In this document: one piece after another, positions 31,818-41,705 of the stretch
How positions within the stretch are numbered: the stretch's first letter is position 1
How the letters are laid out: every line of letters starts with the position of its first letter
Notes under the pieces: model-generated
What the model was told of the DNA's origin: nothing
Databases searched by the model: none
What the model saw: only the letters and a program-made list of their open reading frames with translations
Translations under genes and position numbers: made by a program
DNA from: Streptomyces sp. NBC_00390
Lineage (GTDB): Bacteria; Actinomycetota; Actinomycetes; Streptomycetales; Streptomycetaceae
Direction of reading: 5' to 3'
NCBI RefSeq assembly: GCF_036057275.1
Contig: NZ_CP107945.1
Coordinates: forward strand, 434,001 to 498,000
DNA: 64,000 nt

Positions 31818-33681
31818 CGGCGTACTCCAGGGCTTCGGGGTGCAGGTCGCTGTGCGCGGCGAGCAGTTCGCGTTCGACGAGGGCGGCCTGTCCGGCCACC
31901 GTGGGGGCGCCGAAGAAGTCGGCGAGTGCCAGTTCCACGCCCAGTTCCTCGCGGAGGTCGTCGGTGACGACGAGGGCGAGCAGGGAGTGTCCGCCGAGGG
32001 CGATGAAGTCGGCGTCCGGCCGGGTGACGTCGGTGCCCAGCGCCCGGCTCCAGATGTCGGCCACGGCCTGCTCCAGCGGTGTCATCGGCTCGGCGGGCGC
32101 GCCGGTTCCAGCCGAGCCGGCGAGACTCGCGAGCGCGCGGCGGTCGACCTTGCCGGTGGCGGTGAGCGGCAGCCGCTCGACGGCGGTGATGCTGTCCGGG
32201 ACCAGGTGGGCGGGCAGTACGGCGGTGAGCCGGTCGCGCAGGGCCTCCCCACGGGGCACGGGCCCGGGTGCGGCCACCACGAAGGCGACCAGCCGGGCGT
32301 CGTCCTCGGTGGGCCGGTGGACGGTGACGGCCGCGTCGTCGACGTCGGGCTGGTCCCGCAGGGCGTGCTCGACCTCGCCCGGTTCGATGCGGAAGCCGCG
32401 GACCTTCACCTGGTCGTCGGTGCGGCCGTGGAAGTCCAGTACCCCGTCCGGCCGGCGGGAGACCACGTCGCCGGTGCGGTAGAGGCGGCCCAGTCCGGGG
32501 TGGTGGGTGAAGCGTTCGGCGGTGAGCTCCGGCTGTCCCGCGTAGCCGTGGGCCAGCCGGCTGCCGCCGATCCACAGCTCGCCGCGCTGCCCCTCTCCCG
32601 CCGGGCGGCCGTGGTCGTCCAGGATGTGTGCGCTCGCGCCGGCGATCGGCCGGCCGATCGGGATCTGTCCGTCGCAGTCGGCGTCGGTGACGCGGTGGGC
32701 CGTGGCGAACGTGGTCGTCTCGGTCGGGCCGTAGCCGTTGACGAGTTCCAGCCAGGGGAAGGCGCGCAGGACCTGGCGGGCATGGGTGGCGGCAAGGGCT
32801 TCGCCGCCCACGACGACGGTGCGCAGGAGGGAGAACACGCGGGAGCGGCGGGCGGCCAGCTGATGGAAGAGCGCGGTGGTGAAGAAGGCGACGGTGGCAC
32901 CGTGGCGTTCCACGTGCCGGGCCAGGTCCTCGAACGAAGGCCGTTCCACGGTGCACACGACCACGGCGGCGCCGGCGGCGAGCGCTCCCCACACTTCGAA
33001 CGTCGACGCGTCGAACGTCATCGGTGAGTGGAAGAGGACGCGGTCCCGGGGCGTGATGGTCACATAGGACGGGTCACGGACCAGTTCGGCGATGGCGTCG
33101 TGCGGGACGGCGACGCCCTTGGGGCGGCCGGTGGATCCCGAGGTGAACATGATGAACGCCGTGGCGTCCGGGTCCGGTTCCGCCACGGTGGCACCGGTGA
33201 GCAGCGCCTCGCCGGGCAGCGGCAGCGTGGGGCCGGTGAGCGCAGCCGATTCGAGCAGCTTGCGCTCGCCGACGGTCAGGGTGACGCCCGCGTCGGCGGT
33301 CATGGCCTCGGTGCGCGGGCGCGGGTGTGCCGGGTCGAGGGGCACACATACGGCGCCCGCCGACCACAGTGCGAGCTGGGCGACGACCGTGCCGGCCGAG
33401 CGGGGCATCAGCAGCGCCACCCGGTCGCCGCGACGCACCCCGTTGTCGCGCAGATGGGCGGCGAGCGCGCGGGCACGGGCGACGAGCTGTGCGTAGGTGA
33501 GCGTGGTGTCGCCGTCGGCGACGGCGAGCGCGTCCGGGGTGCGTTCGGCATGCCGGGCCACGAGGGCGGGCAGCGCTGCACGGGGCGCGGGCGGCGCCCC
33601 CGCCGGGGCGCTCTGGATGCGGCCGGCAGGCATGGAGCCGTCCTTCCGGATGTCGTGGGTGGGCAGGTCGAGGAGGGTCAT
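31807..33681 (-). CDS. Stand-alone A-T NRPS module, Val/Ile-type
   Basis: A 624-residue adenylation-thiolation protein: A3 [10 protein letters not shown] near residue 185, A5 NGYGPTE, A8 GFRIEPGEVE, A10 GKVDRRAL, then T with FIALGGHSLLA near 570. Pocket residues read as DAFFVGGTF, close to valine (DAFWIGGTF) and isoleucine (DAFFLGVTF) signatures, so a branched aliphatic residue is likely. The start MTLLDL is preferred (one nt after the upstream stop, GGGAG 6 nt before). It has no C domain and would feed a C domain in trans. Confidence 0.92.
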   Translation of the reverse strand: MTLLDLPTHDIRKDGSMPAGRIQSAPAGAPPAPRAALPALVARHAERTPDALAVADGDTTLTYAQLVARARALAAHLRDNGVRRGDRVALLMPRSAGTVVAQLALWSAGAVCVPLDPAHPRPRTEAMTADAGVTLTVGERKLLESAALTGPTLPLPGEALLTGATVAEPDPDATAFIMFTSGSTGRPKGVAVPHDAIAELVRDPSYVTITPRDRVLFHSPMTFDASTFEVWGALAAGAAVVVCTVERPSFEDLARHVERHGATVAFFTTALFHQLAARRSRVFSLLRTVVVGGEALAATHARQVLRAFPWLELVNGYGPTETTTFATAHRVTDADCDGQIPIGRPIAGASAHILDDHGRPAGEGQRGELWIGGSRLAHGYAGQPELTAERFTHHPGLGRLYRTGDVVSRRPDGVLDFHGRTDDQVKVRGFRIEPGEVEHALRDQPDVDDAAVTVHRPTEDDARLVAFVVAAPGPVPRGEALRDRLTAVLPAHLVPDSITAVERLPLTATGKVDRRALASLAGSAGTGAPAEPMTPLEQAVADIWSRALGTDVTRPDADFIALGGHSLLALVVTDDLREELGVELALADFFGAPTVAGQAALVERELLAAHSDLHPEALEYADAH

Positions 33682-33682
33682 G

Positions 33683-35569
33683 TCAGGCTCCCGTCTGCCG
33701 CGCACCGGCGCGGCGCTTGTCGACGAGGACGGCCACGGCTCGCAGGTCCGGCTGACGCAGCAGTTCGGGGGCGCGCAGCCGCACGCCGGTCTCCTGCTCG
33801 ATGGCCGTCAGCAGCCGGGCGGCGACGAGCGACGTGCCTCCGGCGTCGGTGAAGTTGTCGGTGAGAGCGGTCCCGGGGCGGCCGAGGAGGTCGCGTACGG
33901 CACGCAGCACGAGCAGCTCGGTGGGCGTAGCGCCGCCGGGCAGGTCGTCGGCGCCGGGCGTGTCGTCGTGGGCGGCTGCCCGGCGGGTCAGCTCGGCCCG
34001 GTCCACCTTGCCGTTGGCGTCCAGTGGGTAGGCGTCAACGATCCGGACGGCGGAGGGCACGGCCTGCTCGGGGAGCCAGGCCCTTACCGCCGCCACAAGG
34101 GTGTCGGTGTCCGGAGCGGCGCCGGTGGCAGGGCGCACGTACGCGACGAGGCGGGTGTGGCCCTCGGGGGTGCGGGGCGCGGTGACGACGGCGCTGTGCA
34201 CTGCCGGGTCCTGTTCGAACGCGGCTTCCACTTCGGCCGGTTCGACACGGACGCCGCTGATCTTCACCTGGTCGTCGAGGCGACCGAGGAATTCCAGCTG
34301 TCCCTCGGCCGTCATCCGTACGCGGTCACCGGTGCGGTAGAGCCGGCCGGCACCGGGCAGGTCCAGTCCCTCGGGCGGGGCGGTGAAGCGGCGGGCGGTG
34401 AGTTCGGGGTCGAGGTAGCCGATCGCCAGGCAGGTTCCCCCGATGCGGAGTTCGCCGTCCTCGCCGCGTGCGACGGGCCGGCCGTCGTCCGAGGTGACGA
34501 CAACGGTCACGCCCGGTACGGGACGTCCGATGGGCGGCGGCGACTGCTCACCGGCGAGCGGCTCGGTGCCGCGCATCGCGTACGTGGTGGTGACGACGGT
34601 GGCTTCGGCCGGTCCGTACGCGTTGTGGACGGTGGCCGTGACGTCGCTGCCCGGACGGCGCCGCATCCGGTCGCCGCCGACGATCAGATGACGCAGTGTC
34701 AGGTCCTGGGGCCAGGGACGGTCCAGCAGCGGCTCGATCATCGGGGTGGCCCCGACGGAGACCGTCACGGCGGCGTCGCGCCACCAGTCGGCGAGCACGG
34801 CGGGGTCCCAGCGGACGTCGTCGGGGGCGGGGACGAGCGCGGCGCCGGAGGTGAGCCCGGCCCACAGCTCCAGCAGGTGCGGGTCGAACGCGACACCGAT
34901 GAGCAGGGACTGCCGGTCTCCGGGGGCGAGGCCGGTCTCGGCGCGGTACCAGTCGAGCAGCGCGCCGAGTGAGGGTTCGGCGACGGCGACCGCCTTGGGG
35001 CGGCCGGTGGAGCCGGACGTCAGTACGGCGTAGAACGTTCCGGCGGGCGCGCGGCGGGCGTCGGGGCCGGGCGCGGCGAAAGCGGCGACGGCCGTGGCGG
35101 CTGCGTTGATGCCCTCGCCGGGCAGCGCCAGGGGCACCTGGTCGGCGGCCCGGTGCCGGGGCGGCAGGACCTCCGGGGCACCGATGAGGCAGACGACGTT
35201 CAGGTCCTCGGTGACGGCGTCCGTGCGGCGCTGCCCGGGCCGGGGGCCCAGCGGCAGGTAGACGGCGCCGATCCGGGCGAGGGCGACGGCGGTCACCACG
35301 AGAGCGGCGGAGCGGTCGAGGCAGACGCCCACCAGGTCCCCGGGGCGTACGCGGTCGCCCAGTGCGGCGGCGACCCGAGTGGCCGCGGTGTCGAGATCCT
35401 GGTAGGTCCAGGTGTGGGTGCCCTCGATCACCGCGGGCGCCTGCGGGGTTCGGCTCACCCACTCCTCGAAGCGGGTGAGCACTCCGGTGCCCGCAGCGGC
35501 GGCGCCGTGGGCGATGCTGAGCGGCGCGGCGGTGACGGTGGTGGTCGGGGCGGTCAGGGACTGGGTCAT
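33683..35569 (-). CDS. Stand-alone A-T NRPS module, unknown substrate
   Basis: A 628-residue A-T protein: [10 protein letters not shown] near residue 200, NAYGPAE near 320, GVRVEPAEVE, GKVDRAEL, and a T domain with FTDAGGTSLVA (GGTS instead of the common GGHS/GGDS) near 575. Pocket residues read DPLVIGAVV, which I cannot assign; the DPL start is shared with the second A domain of the siderophore NRPS. An ATG at 35569 with GGAG 5 nt upstream is preferred over a GTG one codon earlier. It overlaps the upstream stop, so translation is coupled. Confidence 0.9.
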   Translation of the reverse strand: MTQSLTAPTTTVTAAPLSIAHGAAAAGTGVLTRFEEWVSRTPQAPAVIEGTHTWTYQDLDTAATRVAAALGDRVRPGDLVGVCLDRSAALVVTAVALARIGAVYLPLGPRPGQRRTDAVTEDLNVVCLIGAPEVLPPRHRAADQVPLALPGEGINAAATAVAAFAAPGPDARRAPAGTFYAVLTSGSTGRPKAVAVAEPSLGALLDWYRAETGLAPGDRQSLLIGVAFDPHLLELWAGLTSGAALVPAPDDVRWDPAVLADWWRDAAVTVSVGATPMIEPLLDRPWPQDLTLRHLIVGGDRMRRRPGSDVTATVHNAYGPAEATVVTTTYAMRGTEPLAGEQSPPPIGRPVPGVTVVVTSDDGRPVARGEDGELRIGGTCLAIGYLDPELTARRFTAPPEGLDLPGAGRLYRTGDRVRMTAEGQLEFLGRLDDQVKISGVRVEPAEVEAAFEQDPAVHSAVVTAPRTPEGHTRLVAYVRPATGAAPDTDTLVAAVRAWLPEQAVPSAVRIVDAYPLDANGKVDRAELTRRAAAHDDTPGADDLPGGATPTELLVLRAVRDLLGRPGTALTDNFTDAGGTSLVAARLLTAIEQETGVRLRAPELLRQPDLRAVAVLVDKRRAGARQTGA

Positions 35570-38500
35570 CACGACTCCGTCGAGGTGGTGGCGGCGGCGA
35601 GGGCACCGGCCTGGTCGGCGAGCACGGGGTTCCGGAAGAGCAGCCGCAGCGGCGGGCGCTGCCCGAGCCGCGGTTCCAGCCAGGCGGCGAGCTGGGCGGC
35701 GAGCAGGGAGTGGCCGCCGGTCCGGAAGAAGTGGGAGGACTCGTCGAAGCGGCTGTGGCCCAGCACTTCGCGCCAGCCCTCGGCGAGCAGCGCGGTCATC
35801 GGGTCGGCAGGCTCGGCCGGCTCACGGAAGGCCGGTTCCCCGGGCGCGGCCTCGAGCGCGGCGGCCAGGCGGGACAGCGCCACCCGGTCGGGCTTGCCTC
35901 CGGCCAGGGTCGGCATGGTGTCCAGCTTTGCCCAGCGGGCCGGCACGAGGGCGCCGGGCAGCCGCCGGCTCAGCTCGGCGTGGAGCGCCTGCTCGTCCCA
36001 CGACTCGTGCGCGTCGGCGCTCTCCAGGAAGCCGACGAGCCGGGGTCCGCCGGGAGCTTCCCGGTCGAGCACGACGGCGCAGGACCGGCCGCCGAGCGCC
36101 GCGGACGCCGAGGCCTCCACCTCTTCCAGCTCGATGCGGTGGCCGCGCAGCTTGATCTGGTTGTCGCGGCGCCCCAGGAAGTACAGCAGCCCGTCGAGGC
36201 CCCGGTAGCCGAGGTCTCCGGTGAGGTAGACCCGCTCTCCGCCGAGCGCGTCGACGGAGACGAAACGGGCGGCCGTGGCCTGCTGGTTACCGACGTATCC
36301 CTCTGCGAGTCCCGGTCCCGCCACGGCCAGTTCGCCGACCGCCCCGGACGGCAGCGGCCGGTGGTGGGCGTCCAGGACGTGCACCCGCTCGCCGGGCAGT
36401 TCGGTGCCCAGGGGTATCTCCGCGCCGTCGGTGAGGGCGTCGCGGGTGATCTCGTGGACGGTGGAGCTGATGGCCGCCTCCGTGACGCCGTACACGTTGA
36501 GCACAGTGGCGTCGGTGTCGGCCAGGAAGTCCCGCATCGCATCGGCGGGAAGGCGTTCGCCGCCGAGCACGAGCAGTCGCGGCGTCCAGCTGCCGTCGCG
36601 CAACGCGGGCCGCATCTCCTCGCGGGTGGCGAGGAAGTAGCTCGTGGGCAGGTTGGCGACACTGACGCGGGAGGCGGCCAGCAGGCCGGTGAGCTCGGCT
36701 CCGGTGGGCACCTCGTGCTCGGGGACGACGAGGCAGGCCCCGGCGTGCAGCGACGGCAGCACCTCTTCGAGCGCCACGTCGAACGACGGCTGGGCGAACA
36801 GCAGGACCCGGTCGCCGGGGCCAAGGCCGAAGCGGTCGGCGGCCGCGGTCAGATGGTGCTCCAGTGCCGCTCGGCCGACGGCGACAGGCTTGGGAAGGCC
36901 CGTGGAGCCGGAGGTGTGGATGATGTACGAGGTGCCGGGCACCACTTCGGCCGCGCGCGCCCGGGGCAGCACCGGAGTGCCGACCGTGGCCGCGGGCAGG
37001 CCGTCCGGGATCGTCACGGAGCTGTCGGAGGAGGTCAGGACCAGCGCCGGAGCCAGCCTGTTCAGCAGCAGTTCGAGGCGGGCCTGCGGATCGGACGGCG
37101 AGAGCGGGCAGTACACGGCGCCGGTCCTCAGGCAGGCCAGCAGGGTGACGACCGAGTCGGCGCCTCGCGGCAGTACGGCTGCCACGGGCTGACCGGCCGT
37201 CACTCCGGCGTCGCGCAGCCGCCGGGCGAGCGAGTCGACCTGGATGTCCAGGTCGCCGTAGGTGATGCGGCGGGCACCGATCAGCAGGGCGGGCAGGGCC
37301 GGGTCGTGGGCGGCGGCCGGGTCGAGCGGGTCGCCTTCCTGCCGAGCCTGCGCTGTGGCGGGCGGCGGGGTGTCCTCGGGGGCCTCGGGGCGCAGGGGCG
37401 CCAGGTCGGCCAAGGCCGTGCCGGGGGCGTCGAGGTAGGACCGCAGCAGGTCCAGGAACCGTCCGGCGAGCAGCTTCGCGACGTCCTCACCGAACAGGTC
37501 GGCGTCGTAGTCCCAGACGAGCGTCATGCCTGCGGCGCCGTGACGGGGAGTGACCCCGCGCCGGTCGTCCGGCAGCAGCACCACGTCGAGGTCGAATCGG
37601 GTGGTGCCGGTGTTGAACCCCTCGAAGAGCGTGATGTCCAGGCCGGGCACCTCGATCTCCGGGAGCTCGGCGTCGTGCGCGCTGAACATGACGCTGAAGA
37701 GGGGGTTGTCGGCGCCCGAGGTGTGCATGCCGAGCGCGCGGGTCAGCTCCTGGACCGGCACCTCCTGATGCGGAAGGGCCCGTATGAGGGTGTCGGTCAC
37801 CTCGTCCATGGTGTCCTCGGCCGGGGCTGCGGGATCCAGTCGGAGTGGGAGCGGGATGGTGTTGACGAACATGCCGACGGCGTCCTCGAAGCCGCGCGGG
37901 CGGTTGCCGACGGCGGTGCCGACGACCATCTGCGAGCGGCCGCTGTACCGGCGCAGGAGCTCGGCGAAGAGTCCGAGGAGGGTGGCGAACGGGGTCAGTC
38001 CGCGCGAGCGGGCGTGCTCGCGCAGCCGCTCGGCCAGGTCCGCGCCGATCGACTGGCGCAGCTGTCCGCCGTGGTGCCGTCGCCGCGCGCCGGGCCGGGT
38101 CAGCCCCGGCAGCGGCATGTCATGGGCGACATCGCGCAGTTCGGCCGTCCAGTGGTCCAGGCTCTCCGGCGGGAACGGGGACTCTGCCTGCGCACGGACG
38201 TGGTCGGCGTACGAGGAAGCGGGCGGCAGCGCGACCGGCTCGCCCAGAACATGGCCCCGGTAGACGCTGAAGACGTCCCTGAGCAGGATCGCGAACGAGT
38301 GGCCGTCGTGGATGAGATGGTGCTCGACATGGATGAGCCGGTGCAGGTCGTCCGCGAGCCGGACCAGGGTCCAGCGCAGCAGCGGCGCCTGGAAGGTGTC
38401 GAGCGGCGTCTCCGCCTCGGTGCGCAGCAGTTCCCGGAACGCCGTTTCCGGGTCTTCCTCATCGCGGAAGTCGACCGTGCGGAGCCGCGGCGCGCAGGTC

Positions 38501-38718
38501 TGGGCGACCTGCTGCCCGGGCATCGCCCCTTCGACGGCGACCAGTTCGAGCCGCAGCCCGGCGTGCCGGCCGAGAGCAGCGGTGAGCCCGTGACGCAGGG
38601 CATCGGTGTCGAGGGTGCCCCACAGGTCGAGCGCTGCGGTGAAGTTGTAGGCGCGGCTGCCCGGTTGCACCTGTTCGTGCAGCCAGACGATCTCCTGCGA
38701 GGAGGAGAGGGGAAGCAT
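35569..38718 (-). CDS. NRPS C-A-T module, hydroxyornithine-like signature
   Basis: A 1,049-residue module. The C domain (residues 1-440) has HHLIHDGHS near residue 132; the A domain (about 470-960) has TSGSTGLPKP near 610, NVYGVTE near 740 and GGKPDRVAL near 950; the T domain has FFRTGGHSLLA near 1,010. Pocket residues read DVENVGVIS, close to the DMENLGLIN signature of N5-hydroxyornithine domains. No hydroxylase gene lies in this operon; the nearest is at 9886-11238, in another cluster. It is translationally coupled to the following A-T gene. Confidence 0.92.
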   Translation of the reverse strand: MLPLSSSQEIVWLHEQVQPGSRAYNFTAALDLWGTLDTDALRHGLTAALGRHAGLRLELVAVEGAMPGQQVAQTCAPRLRTVDFRDEEDPETAFRELLRTEAETPLDTFQAPLLRWTLVRLADDLHRLIHVEHHLIHDGHSFAILLRDVFSVYRGHVLGEPVALPPASSYADHVRAQAESPFPPESLDHWTAELRDVAHDMPLPGLTRPGARRRHHGGQLRQSIGADLAERLREHARSRGLTPFATLLGLFAELLRRYSGRSQMVVGTAVGNRPRGFEDAVGMFVNTIPLPLRLDPAAPAEDTMDEVTDTLIRALPHQEVPVQELTRALGMHTSGADNPLFSVMFSAHDAELPEIEVPGLDITLFEGFNTGTTRFDLDVVLLPDDRRGVTPRHGAAGMTLVWDYDADLFGEDVAKLLAGRFLDLLRSYLDAPGTALADLAPLRPEAPEDTPPPATAQARQEGDPLDPAAAHDPALPALLIGARRITYGDLDIQVDSLARRLRDAGVTAGQPVAAVLPRGADSVVTLLACLRTGAVYCPLSPSDPQARLELLLNRLAPALVLTSSDSSVTIPDGLPAATVGTPVLPRARAAEVVPGTSYIIHTSGSTGLPKPVAVGRAALEHHLTAAADRFGLGPGDRVLLFAQPSFDVALEEVLPSLHAGACLVVPEHEVPTGAELTGLLAASRVSVANLPTSYFLATREEMRPALRDGSWTPRLLVLGGERLPADAMRDFLADTDATVLNVYGVTEAAISSTVHEITRDALTDGAEIPLGTELPGERVHVLDAHHRPLPSGAVGELAVAGPGLAEGYVGNQQATAARFVSVDALGGERVYLTGDLGYRGLDGLLYFLGRRDNQIKLRGHRIELEEVEASASAALGGRSCAVVLDREAPGGPRLVGFLESADAHESWDEQALHAELSRRLPGALVPARWAKLDTMPTLAGGKPDRVALSRLAAALEAAPGEPAFREPAEPADPMTALLAEGWREVLGHSRFDESSHFFRTGGHSLLAAQLAAWLEPRLGQRPPLRLLFRNPVLADQAGALAAATTSTES

Positions 38719-38901
38719 GGGCGATCCCTGAGGTTGTCGGGTCGGTCTTCTGTCGGCCGGGCACGGTCGTGTCCGGCGGTGTTCGCACGGGCCGTCCGCG
38801 GATCGCGTGGCATGGCCCGGTTGTTCGGCTCTGAAGCGGACGGAGCGGTCGAGAGGTGCACGGGCCGCGGGCTGCCGGGCCCGGTCACCGGGGCCGGCGC
38901 G

Positions 38902-40191
38902 TCAGGTTGCCGCGCATGACGCCCTGACCGAGTCGGCCAGCGCGGCGAAGGCGTGCTCGGCGGTGTGGTCGTCGAGGACCGCGCGGTCCCACACCATGCG
39001 CAGCCGCAGTGCGGAGCCCTGGGTGACGGACACGGCGAAGGGGCCGCGTACCGCTCTGCCGTCGACCTGGATCTCGCGGCCTGCCACACCCCCCAGGCGG
39101 AGCGGCGGGCGCCGGCGGGCGTCGTCCACGGTCAGCAGGCCGTCGAGCCGGCCGGTCCAGGCGGAGCCGGCGGCCCGGGCGGCGTGCACCACCGCGTCGA
39201 AGGGGGTGTCGGCCCGGTCCAGATCGTCCCACCAGGCGTCGGCCGTCACCTCCGCGGCGGGGCTGTGCCCAGTCGCGGCCGGGAAGACGACGGTGTTGAG
39301 GAAGCAGCCGAGCACCGGAGCGGCGCCGGACGGGCGACCGCCCCACGGGTAGCCGAGCGGCACCGCATGGCCCGGTCCGTACAGCACCCGCGCGGCCGCC
39401 CGGCAGGCGTCGAGCAGATCGGGGAACGGCACCGAGCCGGCGGAGGACGGAAGTTGCAGTTCGGCCGAGCCGCTCGGCAGGGTCCCGGCGGCCGGGCGCT
39501 CCGGCCGCGCGGGGGCCTGATCGCATACGGCGCGGAGCCGCTCGCCCCAGTAGGCCATCGCGGAGGCCGATGTGGCACGGTCCTCGGCGTCCAGCTGGAG
39601 CAGGACCGCTTCCCGGTAGGCGGCCAGTTCGGCGGCGGTCTCGGCGGGGGACGGTCCTTCGGCGTCGGTGCCCTCGGCGTAGGCGGCGCCGAGTTCCTCC
39701 ACGATGCGGGCCGGCGACCGGCCGTCGCAGGCGCTGTGGTCCAGGACGACGGCGAGCGTCTCGTCGCCGGTGTGTGCGTCGTCCTGCGTCAGGAACATCC
39801 GCAGCGGCGAGCCCTGCGGGGTCCAGTCACCGAGGGCACGGCGCAGCGCCGCTGCCGCGGTCTCCCCCGGGCCGCAAGGCACCCGGGTCACGGGAACGTC
39901 CGGCTGCTCCGGTCGGAGCACGGGCGTACCGCGGACGACGACCGGCCGGGCGCGCAGGACCGCGTGCCGGGCCGCCAGGCGGTTCCCGGCCGCAGTGAGA
40001 CGCTCGACGTCGACGGTGCCGTGCGGGAATGCGAAGAACATCGGCACCAGGTCCGGTCGCCCGGCGGGGTCGAGGGAACGCACCAGTACGAAGCGGCGCT
40101 GGGCTCCGGTGACGGGAAGCAGGGCTTCGGCCCCGCTGCCGGTACCGAGTTGCCGGTAGCGGGCGAGGTACTGGCCGGTGATGCTGAGCAC
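38902..40191 (-). CDS. Stand-alone condensation-domain-like protein
   Basis: A 429-residue protein with the size and fold signatures of an NRPS C domain but the core motif DHSACDG in place of HHxxxDG (first His replaced, catalytic second His and Asp kept) near residue 165. The latter half retains the C-domain pattern (GCFLNTVVFP near 315). It may condense or esterify a carrier-bound intermediate in trans, or be a regulatory relic. The GTG start has GAGG 5 nt upstream. Gaps of 121 bp before and 183 bp after hold no gene. Confidence 0.8.
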   Translation of the reverse strand: MLSITGQYLARYRQLGTGSGAEALLPVTGAQRRFVLVRSLDPAGRPDLVPMFFAFPHGTVDVERLTAAGNRLAARHAVLRARPVVVRGTPVLRPEQPDVPVTRVPCGPGETAAAALRRALGDWTPQGSPLRMFLTQDDAHTGDETLAVVLDHSACDGRSPARIVEELGAAYAEGTDAEGPSPAETAAELAAYREAVLLQLDAEDRATSASAMAYWGERLRAVCDQAPARPERPAAGTLPSGSAELQLPSSAGSVPFPDLLDACRAAARVLYGPGHAVPLGYPWGGRPSGAAPVLGCFLNTVVFPAATGHSPAAEVTADAWWDDLDRADTPFDAVVHAARAAGSAWTGRLDGLLTVDDARRRPPLRLGGVAGREIQVDGRAVRGPFAVSVTQGSALRLRMVWDRAVLDDHTAEHAFAALADSVRASCAAT

Positions 40192-40312
40192 GTGATCCTC
40201 TCTGTCGTGGCCGGGCCGACCGGGCAGGGCGCGGCGGCCATGTGTGAGGCAAGGGCAGGTCCCGGGCGCCGTCCGAAAGGCGAAGGCGGGTTCTGGACAG
40301 GGCAAGGGCGGG

Positions 40313-41635
40313 TCAGTTGACGGACGCGGTCCGGTCCTCGGCGTCGTGAGCGGTCGCGTCCTGCGCGTCCTCGGCCACCGGCAGGTCGCGCATCCGGCCG
40401 AGCGGGGACAGGAGCAGCGGCAGGGGTACGGCGAGGAATCCCGCCGCGCACCAGGCCAGCGCGGTGCGCGGGCCGAAGCTGTCGGCCAGGGCCCCGCCCA
40501 GCAGGGCACCGAGCGGGAGGGTGCCCCACATGAGGAACCGCAGCGTGGCGTTCATCCGGCCCAGCAGCCGGGGCGGGCACAGGGCCTGGCGGAAGCTCAC
40601 CTGGGCGACGTTGTAGACGACGGCTCCGAAGGAGACGACACCGGAGCCGGCGGCGAACAGGACCGCGCCGCTCGCCCCGTTCCCCGACAGCGGCCACAGA
40701 AGTGCGAACGGGCCGGTGGCGAGCGCGGACAGCCAGATGATCCGGGCCTGGCCGAGCCGGGAGGCGAGCGTGCCCGCGCAGAACGCACCGGCGAGCCCGC
40801 CGACCGCCGAGGCGGACAGCACGAGGCCGACCGCACCCGGCTCCAGCCCGAGCACCCGGACCAGGAAGACGGTCTGGGTGGCCATGAGGACCGCGGTGAA
40901 GAAGTTGGCGAGGCCGGTCGTGAGGGCGATGACGCGCAGCAGCGGGTGGCCGGTGACGAAGCGCACGCCCTCGCCGATGTCCTTGCGCAGGGAGGCGCCC
41001 GGTACCGGCTCGGGACGGCTCTCCGGCTGCTTGATGCCGAGGAGGAACAGAGCGGACAGGGCATAGCCGACGGCGTCGGCCACGATGGCCAGGTGGGCTC
41101 CGAGCAACTGGACGAGTCCGCCGCCGAGCCCTGGGCCCGTCACCTGCGCCGATGAACGGACCGTCTCCAGTGCCCCGTTGCCCGTGACGAGCTGTTCCCT
41201 GGGCAGCAGCTGGGGCAGGAAGCTCTGGTGAGCCACGTCGAAGAAGACGGTCGCCACGCCGGTGATCAGGGCGACGGCATACAGCTGGGCCATCGTCAGG
41301 ACGTCGGCGAGCGCGGCGACGGGGATGCTGGCCATCGCCGCGGCGCGTACCGCGTCGGCCCGGATCATCAGCGGCCGCTTGCGCATACGGTCGGTCCAGG
41401 CGCCGGCGGGCAGGCCGATGAGCAGGAACGCTGCGGTCTCGGCGGCCGTCAGCAGACCCACCTGGAAGGCGGACGCCTCGAGTTCGAGCACGGCCACGAG
41501 GGGCAGGGCCACGAGGGTGACGTGGGCTCCGAGCTGTCCGGCGGCCGCTCCGGCGAGCAGCAGACGGAAGTCACGCATACGCAGCGGGCCGCCGTCGGCG
41601 GCTCGGGGTGTTACGGGCATGTGAACGACACTCAC
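40313..41635 (-). CDS. MFS exporter (EntS-like)
   Basis: A 440-residue major facilitator with about 12 hydrophobic helices. GLPAGAWTDRMRKRPLMI between helices 2 and 3 is the typical MFS loop. This EntS/enterobactin-exporter-like subfamily often exports siderophores and peptides. As the first gene of the leftward NRPS operon it is the likely exporter of, or self-resistance to, its product. The start is ambiguous: GTG at 41635 or ATG at 41620; neither has a strong SD. No iron box is visible upstream, unlike the left cluster. Confidence 0.92.
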   Translation of the reverse strand: MSVVHMPVTPRAADGGPLRMRDFRLLLAGAAAGQLGAHVTLVALPLVAVLELEASAFQVGLLTAAETAAFLLIGLPAGAWTDRMRKRPLMIRADAVRAAAMASIPVAALADVLTMAQLYAVALITGVATVFFDVAHQSFLPQLLPREQLVTGNGALETVRSSAQVTGPGLGGGLVQLLGAHLAIVADAVGYALSALFLLGIKQPESRPEPVPGASLRKDIGEGVRFVTGHPLLRVIALTTGLANFFTAVLMATQTVFLVRVLGLEPGAVGLVLSASAVGGLAGAFCAGTLASRLGQARIIWLSALATGPFALLWPLSGNGASGAVLFAAGSGVVSFGAVVYNVAQVSFRQALCPPRLLGRMNATLRFLMWGTLPLGALLGGALADSFGPRTALAWCAAGFLAVPLPLLLSPLGRMRDLPVAEDAQDATAHDAEDRTASVN

Positions 41636-41705
41636 CGTACGGCCGATCGGCAGTCAAAAGCGGATGATCACTTTCGGTCATTTCCTTCACCGTTTTGGCG
41701 TCAGG

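Noticed and set aside
29472..31967. An 831-codon rightward open frame
   Set aside because: It is antisense to the C-T-SDR NRPS and lacks any conserved motif.
35710..38919. A 1,069-codon rightward open frame
   Set aside because: It is antisense to a C-A-T module that has all NRPS motifs.
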